A DNA stretch of 64,000 nt from NCBI GenBank assembly GCA_019416865.1, contig DXWL01000008.1, forward strand, positions 1-64,000. The letters are read 5' to 3'. The notes under the pieces were generated by a model. It ran no database searches and had not been told where the DNA came from. It was given only the letters and a program-made list of their open reading frames with translations. The stretch comes from Fusobacterium sp. (GTDB lineage: Bacteria > Fusobacteriota > Fusobacteriia > Fusobacteriales > Fusobacteriaceae). Shown here piece by piece: positions 58,775 to 64,000 of the stretch (its first letter is position 1; each line of letters begins with the position of its first letter). The position numbers and the translations under genes were made by a program.

Positions 58775-59956
58775 ATGGCAGTTGAAATGCAGGTTGTTGA
58801 TAAATTTAATGAAATCTTCGGAGCAGAAGGGAAAAAAGAGATATTTTTTACTCCGGGAAGAGTTAATTTAATTGGAGAGCATATAGACTATAATGGGGGA
58901 TATGTTTTTCCTTGTGCCTTGAGTTTCGGTACATACGCAGTTTGCAGAAGAAGAGAAGATAATATATTTAGAATGTATTCTATGAATTTTGAAAAAGATG
59001 GTATAGTAGAATTTTCTTTACAAAAATTAATAAAGACAGATGTATGGGCAGACTACTGCAAAGGTGTAATAGACACTTTTATAAAACATGGATTTAATAT
59101 TGAAAAAGGGGCAGACATTGTTTTCTTTGGAAACATTCCAAATGGAGCTGGACTTTCATCATCAGCTTCTCTTGAAGTTCTTATGGGAACAATTGTCAGA
59201 GAGATTGCTGGACTTAATGAAAAAGTTTCTATGATAGATATTGTTAAATTTGGACAAGAAGCAGAAAATAAATTTATCGGAGTAAGCTGTGGAATAATGG
59301 ATCAGTTTGCAGTTGGAATGGGAAAAGAGGATAGAGCTATTCTTCTTAACTGTGATACTTTAGAATATGATTATGTTCCAGTAAAACTTGAAGGTATCTC
59401 AATTGTTATAATGAATACTAACAAAAGAAGAGGACTTGCTGATTCTAAATATAATGAAAGAAGAGCTTCTTGCGAAGGTGCTTTAAAAGATATCCAGGAT
59501 GCAGGAAAGAAAATAAACTATCTTTGTGATATGACAATGGCAGATTTTGAAGAGTGCAAAAAATATATAAAATCAGAAGAGGCTGTGGCAAGAGTAAGAC
59601 ACGCTGTTTCTGAAAATGCAAGAGTTCTTGAAAGTGTTAAATGCTTAAAAGAAAATAATATTGAAAAATTTGGTGAACTTATGAATGGTTCTCATATATC
59701 TTTAAGAGATGATTATGAAGTAACAGGAAAAGAACTTGATGCAATTGTTGCTGCTGCATGGGAACAAGAGGGAACTGTAGGAGCTAGAATGACAGGTGCA
59801 GGTTTTGGAGGATGTGCAGTGAGCCTTGTTAAAAATGAATTTATTGATGAGTTTATAAAAAATGTCGGAGAAAAATATACAAAAGAAACAGGTCTTAAAG
59901 CAGATTTCTATGTTGCAAATGTTGGGGACGGTTCAAGAAAGTTAGGTGAGTGCTAA
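58775..59956 (+). CDS. galK: Galactokinase
   Basis: A 393-aa GHMP kinase phosphorylating alpha-galactose at C1. The signature is GRVNLIGEHIDYNGG (with the galactose-binding Glu/His/Asp), the ATP loop is PNGAGLSSSASLE, and the C-terminal motif is ARMTGAGFGGCAVSL. The catalytic Asp falls in CGIMDQFAVGMG. TTAGGAGG precedes the ATG. The stop overlaps the galT start (TAATG), coupling the two enzymes. Confidence 0.97.
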   Translation: MAVEMQVVDKFNEIFGAEGKKEIFFTPGRVNLIGEHIDYNGGYVFPCALSFGTYAVCRRREDNIFRMYSMNFEKDGIVEFSLQKLIKTDVWADYCKGVIDTFIKHGFNIEKGADIVFFGNIPNGAGLSSSASLEVLMGTIVREIAGLNEKVSMIDIVKFGQEAENKFIGVSCGIMDQFAVGMGKEDRAILLNCDTLEYDYVPVKLEGISIVIMNTNKRRGLADSKYNERRASCEGALKDIQDAGKKINYLCDMTMADFEECKKYIKSEEAVARVRHAVSENARVLESVKCLKENNIEKFGELMNGSHISLRDDYEVTGKELDAIVAAAWEQEGTVGARMTGAGFGGCAVSLVKNEFIDEFIKNVGEKYTKETGLKADFYVANVGDGSRKLGEC

Positions 59957-61470
59957 TGGAAAATATAAATATATATGTTGAAATAGAAAAGCTTTTAGCT
60001 TTTGCTCTGTCAGCAGAGCTTATAGAAGAGGAAGATAAGGTTTACAGCAGAAACAGTCTTCTTTCAGTTTTCAATCTCGATGACTTTGAAAAGGTATCAG
60101 TTGAAAATCTTCCAATAGAAAAACCTTATGAAATATTAGACAGAATGTGCAGCTGGGCAGCTGAAAAAGGGCTTATTGAAGATACTTTTGATGAAAGAGA
60201 TCTTTTTGATACAAAAATAATGGGAGAGATAACTCCAAGACCAAGTGAGGTTATTAAAAAATTCAAAAAAGATTATGAAATCTCTCCTGAAAAAGCTACA
60301 GACAACTACTATGCTTTTTCACAAAATACAAACTATATAAGAACAGACAGAATTGCTAAAAATCTTCACTGGTTAGCTGACACAGAATATGGAGATATAG
60401 AGATTACTGTAAATCTTTCTAAACCTGAAAAAGATCCAAGAGATATTGCTAAAGCAAAACTTGCTCCTCAATCTTCATATCCAAAATGTCTGCTTTGTAA
60501 AGAAAATGAAGGATATGCAGGAAGAATGAATCACCCTGCAAGACAAAATCATAGAATTATCCCTGTAACTCTTACAAATGAACCATGGTTCTTACAATAT
60601 TCTCCATATGTTTATTATAATGAACACTGTATTCTTTTCTCAGGAGAACACAGACCAATGAAAATAAGCAGAGGAAGTTTTGAAAGAGTCCTTGAATTTG
60701 TAGATATTTTCCCTCACTATTTTGTAGGTTCAAATGCAGATCTGCCTATAGTTGGAGGATCTATTTTGAGCCACGATCACTTCCAAGGGGGACACCACGA
60801 TTTCCCAATGGCAAAAGCTTGTGCTGAAGAAACTTTTACAATAAAAGGTTTTGAAGATGTAGCTGTTGAAAAAGTAAAATGGCCTATGTCTGTTATCCGT
60901 TTAAGAGGAAAGTCAAAAGAAAAACTTGTGGAACTTTCTGATAAAATCCTTACTGCATGGAGAGGTTACAGCGACGAAAAATGTGATATCTTTGCATTTA
61001 CAGGGGACACACCTCATAATACAATCACTCCTATTGCAAGAAAAAAAGGCACTGAATATGAGATTGATTTAGTTTTAAGAAACAACAGAACATCAGAAGA
61101 GTATCCTCTTGGAATATTCCACCCTCACCAAGAACTTCACCATATTAAAAAAGAAAATATCGGGCTTATAGAAGTTATGGGACTTGCTGTTCTTCCAGGA
61201 AGACTTAAAGAGGAAATGGGAATACTTGCAGAACTTATGATAAAACCAAATGCTTCTGAATTAATAAGAGGAAATGAAAAAGTAGAAAAACATGCTGACT
61301 GGTGTGATGAGATTTTGAAAAAATATAATGACATCACAGCTGAAAATATTGAAAATATAATTAAAATAGAAATTGGAGTAGCTTTCTCTAAAGTTCTTGA
61401 AAATGCTGGAGTTTATAAACAAGATGAGAACGGAAAAGAAGGATACAGAAGATTTATAAACAGTTTATAA
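59956..61470 (+). CDS. galT: UDP-glucose-hexose-1-phosphate uridylyltransferase, type 2
   Basis: A 504-aa GalT of the Firmicutes type (GalT family 2), longer than and distinct from the E. coli class. It transfers UMP from UDP-glucose to galactose-1-phosphate. Typical blocks: QNTNYIRTDRIAKN, YPKCLLCKENEGYAGRMNHPARQNHR, and GGSILSHDHFQGGHH with the catalytic His cluster. The ATG at 59956 overlaps the galK stop, with AGGTGAG as ribosome site. A GTG at 59950 in frame is possible but worse placed. Confidence 0.95.
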   Translation: MENINIYVEIEKLLAFALSAELIEEEDKVYSRNSLLSVFNLDDFEKVSVENLPIEKPYEILDRMCSWAAEKGLIEDTFDERDLFDTKIMGEITPRPSEVIKKFKKDYEISPEKATDNYYAFSQNTNYIRTDRIAKNLHWLADTEYGDIEITVNLSKPEKDPRDIAKAKLAPQSSYPKCLLCKENEGYAGRMNHPARQNHRIIPVTLTNEPWFLQYSPYVYYNEHCILFSGEHRPMKISRGSFERVLEFVDIFPHYFVGSNADLPIVGGSILSHDHFQGGHHDFPMAKACAEETFTIKGFEDVAVEKVKWPMSVIRLRGKSKEKLVELSDKILTAWRGYSDEKCDIFAFTGDTPHNTITPIARKKGTEYEIDLVLRNNRTSEEYPLGIFHPHQELHHIKKENIGLIEVMGLAVLPGRLKEEMGILAELMIKPNASELIRGNEKVEKHADWCDEILKKYNDITAENIENIIKIEIGVAFSKVLENAGVYKQDENGKEGYRRFINSL

Positions 61471-61483
61471 TTTAAATGAAGAG

Positions 61484-61519
61484 GGGACTGCTGCAAATTT
61501 ATAAAAATGCGGCAGTCCC
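61484..61519 (+). terminator. Terminator of galKT
   Basis: GGGACTGCTGCA pairs with TGCGGCAGTCCC, a long GC-rich stem (one wobble or mismatch), then TATATATTTTT. Confidence 0.85.
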
Positions 61520-61588
61520 TATATATTTTTAAATTAAATAAAAATGTTATTTTTAAATATTCTTTAGAAGTTTTAGGAAAAATATCAA

Positions 61589-62116
61589 CTATCTCCCCTT
61601 ATATTCTTCTGCTGGACCATAATAAATATCTTGTGCTGTATTAATATTTAAACCATCTGCTATTGGATTATATTTAGTTACTTTTACATACTTTTGAACT
61701 TTTATTGGCGGAGCTTCTATAACTTTCCATCCATCAAATCTTATTTTTCCTAAATATATTATGAAGTCTCCTGTAATATTTAAACCATTTTTATATATTA
61801 ATATATAAGTTTTATCATCAGAAACATTAACATAATACTCTTTTTCTTGGTACAATATTTTTACTTTATTGGTTAAAATTTCTACCTTTTTATACTTCTG
61901 TTTTCTAGTATTAACTTCTAAAAATATATGACTAATTGAAGTATTTCTATCATTTTGATTTGAGGGTAGAGTATACATATATATATAATCCATAATATTA
62001 GAGGTATTAGTTGTAGGAACTCCTCTATATAAATACATTTTACTTAAAGAATAACAACCTGTAAAAGTAAATAGAATAATTGTAAAAATAATTATTTTAA
62101 TTAATAATTTCTTCAT
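61589..62116 (-). CDS. Hypothetical lipoprotein
   Basis: A 175-aa protein with a lipoprotein signal: a basic start, about 15 hydrophobic residues and the lipobox FTGC (Cys about residue 21). The rest is beta-rich with many Tyr/Lys, e.g. VKILYQEKEYYVNVSDDKTYILIYKNGLNITGDF. I recognise no family. Upstream on the same strand are degraded small hydrophobic frames and a small exported protein, a pattern of fast-evolving surface genes. A role is not inferable. Confidence 0.65.
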   Translation of the reverse strand: MKKLLIKIIIFTIILFTFTGCYSLSKMYLYRGVPTTNTSNIMDYIYMYTLPSNQNDRNTSISHIFLEVNTRKQKYKKVEILTNKVKILYQEKEYYVNVSDDKTYILIYKNGLNITGDFIIYLGKIRFDGWKVIEAPPIKVQKYVKVTKYNPIADGLNINTAQDIYYGPAEEYKGR

Positions 62117-62382
62117 TTTTATTTGAAACTCCTTGTTAGTTTTGCTCTGTAATAAACTCCATAAATAACAAAAATTATTCCTAAAATTATAAATATTTTT
62201 CTATCTAATTTCGCTGTCTTCCAAATCTCTTTATATTCATAAAATAATTTTTTAAATGGGTAGTGTAATATAGAAAGGGAATGTAAAACATTCCCATTTG
62301 CTATTTATTATTAAATTCTGCCACTAATTTTATATAAAGCAATCAAAAAAACAGCAGTTAAAATAAAGACAATTTTCCCTTT
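62117..62382 (-). other. Remnants of small membrane-protein genes
   Basis: Two open stretches on the minus strand have no credible start. One reads KIFIILGIIFVIYGVYYRAK and ends RSFK, stop near 62120; the other reads KIVFILTAVFLIALYKISGRI, stop near 62310. Their hydrophobic cores look alike, as in a duplicated small membrane protein. A perfect hairpin GGGAATGT-AAA-ACATTCCC (62277-62295) separates them. I read them as decayed genes or very small membrane peptides. Confidence 0.35.
62277..62295 (-). terminator. Perfect hairpin, possible terminator
   Basis: GGGAATGT-AAA-ACATTCCC. On the minus strand it is followed by TTTCTATATT, a weak U-tract. It could end the transcript of the 62383 gene. Confidence 0.5.
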
Positions 62383-62682
62383 TTATTTAATTATATAATA
62401 ATATATTATTGCTACATATTCCTGTTTTTCTTCATTGTAGCTGTGCCATATTTTTGTAATACTTTTATTTTTGCTTAATGTATATTCTTGTATTTTTTTT
62501 GCAAATTCAATAGGGTCTTTTGCTACAACAGAAGAAACATAACAATCATTATGAGGAATTCTGCTGTACATTAATTGATTTCCAATTCTTTCCAAATGGT
62601 ATTCAGTTTCACTCTGTGCCAGACTTACTGTTGTCAAAGTAAAAAATATCAAACATAAAAAAATTTTTTTCATATTTTTCAT
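62383..62682 (-). CDS. Small exported protein, unknown
   Basis: A 99-aa protein with a Sec signal peptide ending VSLAQ (about 22 residues). The mature part is ~75 residues with no lipobox and one Cys (NDCYVSSV). It contains KIWHSYNEEKQEYVAIIYYYIIK at the end, a beta-like C-terminus. I do not recognise a family. TAAGGAGGAAAAAAAT precedes the ATG, 14 bases after the large membrane protein gene, so it is probably cotranscribed with it. Confidence 0.6.
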   Translation of the reverse strand: MKNMKKIFLCLIFFTLTTVSLAQSETEYHLERIGNQLMYSRIPHNDCYVSSVVAKDPIEFAKKIQEYTLSKNKSITKIWHSYNEEKQEYVAIIYYYIIK

Positions 62683-62696
62683 AATTTTTTTCCTCC

Positions 62697-64000
62697 TTAA
62701 AATTCTCTACTTTTTTCTTCAATAACATAGATTACAACAGCTAAAATCATTGTATGCAAAAAAATAAAGACAGCAAGAAATACTATTATATGAGATGGGA
62801 AATGCACCACTCCTCTTAATATCAGCTCATAGTCATAACTGTTTCTTATTTTTTCAAGAGCTCTCATAATCATTCCGGCTAAATTGTATATTCCAAAAAG
62901 AATAAAAATAAATTTTAAAGAGAAAAATTTTAAACTTTCTTTAAAAGATTTTTTTATAATTCCTTTTTGATTTTTAAGAATAAATGCTATCATAAGTGTT
63001 TGGATAACTCCTACATAAAAAACTATAAATCCATTTATTCCATTGGAAAATATAACTGTTGCATAATTATCTTCTGATATAATAGAAATTATACTTTCTA
63101 AAATAGTTCCTGCAATAAATGTAAATATTGTAACGATTACTGTACAGCCGTATATTTTCATAAATTTTGAAAAATTAATTTTTTCAGTAAAATCTCCCAT
63201 GAATTTAAAACAGAATTTTGTAATAAAAATCTGAACAGCAGCTGCTATTCCTAAAATTACAGCAGATACTATTAAAATATTTATTGGATAATAAAGTAAA
63301 TCGCTGATTATTGCCAAATAAACAACAGCCATTACTCCTGCTCCGCATAAAAGATAAATTCCTGCAATAGTTCCATAAAATTTAAATTTTCTTCCTTTTA
63401 AAGCATTTATTGTATTTTCAAAAACAGCAGGAAGAGTAATTTCTTCTGCATTTTCTTCATCTTTAGGTTTCTCTAAATAATTTTTGAAAACTGATAAAAC
63501 AAAAACAAGAATAAAATAAAAAATATAGATGTTAAGGAAAATTCCAATATATACAAAAATTTCATTTAAATTTATATGTTCTATGTATGAAATATTAAAT
63601 ATAAACCATGTTAAATCTAAACAACCGGCAGCATAAATTGTATAAAATACCCAAAAAAACAGAAAAGTGAAAAGTTTTCCAATAGAATTTTTAAAAATTT
63701 TTCCGCTTTCTATAAAAGATATTTTTTCATTTCCAATCAGAGCAAGAATTCCGGAAACTGCTGTGAAGAAAATAAAAATATCTTTTACTCTGATTAAAAA
63801 ATAAGAAATCGTCAGAAAAATAATATTTCTTTCAGAGAATGCAGTTTTTATTAATACAGAAAGTTTTTCAGATACAGCACCATTTATAAATATTAAAGCT
63901 CCCAAGATAAGAATATTGTTTATTATAAATCTTAATATATTCTTTTTGTCAGAAGATATTTTTCCTTTGAAAATAAAAGTCCACACAAAAACCACAGAAA
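62697..64000 (-). CDS. Multi-spanning membrane protein, partial at window edge
   Basis: The C-terminal 430-odd residues of a membrane protein. The frame stays open to the end of the window, so the true start lies beyond 64000 (the first GTG at 63995 has no ribosome site). About ten hydrophobic spans are visible, alternating with short Lys/Glu-rich loops; one longer loop (about KNYLEKPKDEENAEEITLP) is near the middle. I recognise no transporter motif. It resembles uncharacterised Fusobacterium integral membrane proteins with internal repeat-like halves. Confidence 0.6.
   Translation of the reverse strand, partial: SVVFVWTFIFKGKISSDKKNILRFIINNILILGALIFINGAVSEKLSVLIKTAFSERNIIFLTISYFLIRVKDIFIFFTAVSGILALIGNEKISFIESGKIFKNSIGKLFTFLFFWVFYTIYAAGCLDLTWFIFNISYIEHINLNEIFVYIGIFLNIYIFYFILVFVLSVFKNYLEKPKDEENAEEITLPAVFENTINALKGRKFKFYGTIAGIYLLCGAGVMAVVYLAIISDLLYYPINILIVSAVILGIAAAVQIFITKFCFKFMGDFTEKINFSKFMKIYGCTVIVTIFTFIAGTILESIISIISEDNYATVIFSNGINGFIVFYVGVIQTLMIAFILKNQKGIIKKSFKESLKFFSLKFIFILFGIYNLAGMIMRALEKIRNSYDYELILRGVVHFPSHIIVFLAVFIFLHTMILAVVIYVIEEKSREF

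Noticed and set aside
1..64000. CRISPR arrays, tRNA or rRNA genes
   Set aside because: I looked for regularly spaced repeats and cloverleaf or rRNA sequence signatures and saw none.

Overview
The window is a stretch of a very AT-rich bacterial chromosome that reads like a Fusobacterium or close relative. Arginine is written almost entirely as AGA and intergenic DNA is nearly pure A/T. Gram-negative traits (an outer-membrane barrel ending in an aromatic residue, Sec-exported proteins) sit beside genes common in low-GC bacteria (whiA, scpA, type-2 galT, a c-di-AMP riboswitch). I see no rRNA, tRNA or CRISPR array.

Layout. 1-13.6 kb is housekeeping: HAD phosphatases, a NUDIX hydrolase, an exported choloylglycine-hydrolase-like enzyme, an NrnA-type phosphoesterase, a flavodoxin/DUF2023 pair, a siroheme sulfite/nitrite reductase broken by a frameshift, mannose-6-phosphate isomerase with a ROK fructokinase, and CoaBC. 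13.7-19.4 kb holds two importers, each behind an RNA leader. The first is a polar amino-acid ABC transporter preceded by an arginine-rich leader peptide and two terminators. The second is a glycine-betaine/choline-type ABC transporter preceded by a ydaO (c-di-AMP) riboswitch and terminator. 19.5-21.4 kb has a rhodanese, a porin-like protein and an acetyltransferase.

21.6-34.8 kb looks like a defence island inserted at the 3' end of guaA. An 11-bp copy of the guaA terminus (TATTCCCACTC on the + strand) recurs at its far edge. It carries type I restriction-modification genes (hsdR, hsdM, hsdS). Directly behind hsdS, packed end to end, come a Septu-like pair (PtuA ATPase, PtuB HNH nuclease), a membrane-anchored TPR protein and a protein of unknown family with a PD-(D/E)XK nuclease motif. 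A structured, palindromic element separates hsdR from hsdM. This is the best candidate for an undescribed system.

34.8-48.4 kb is core again: guaA, ssb, then a polA-whiA-ribF-scpA-murJ-DNA methyltransferase run, a VOC protein, a Bax-inhibitor-1 family protein, an MBL-fold enzyme and proC. 48.5-52.3 kb is an nrdH-nrdA-nrdB operon behind a consensus NrdR box. 52.5-61.5 kb is a complete galactose module: the MglBAC importer, galM, a ROK-family repressor, galK and galT, with a 25-bp palindrome at the mglB promoter as a likely operator. The last 2.5 kb holds small exported or lipoprotein genes and a multi-spanning membrane protein that runs off the edge.

Positions, motifs and hairpins were read by eye. 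Function names rest on family motifs I recognise; no database search was possible.
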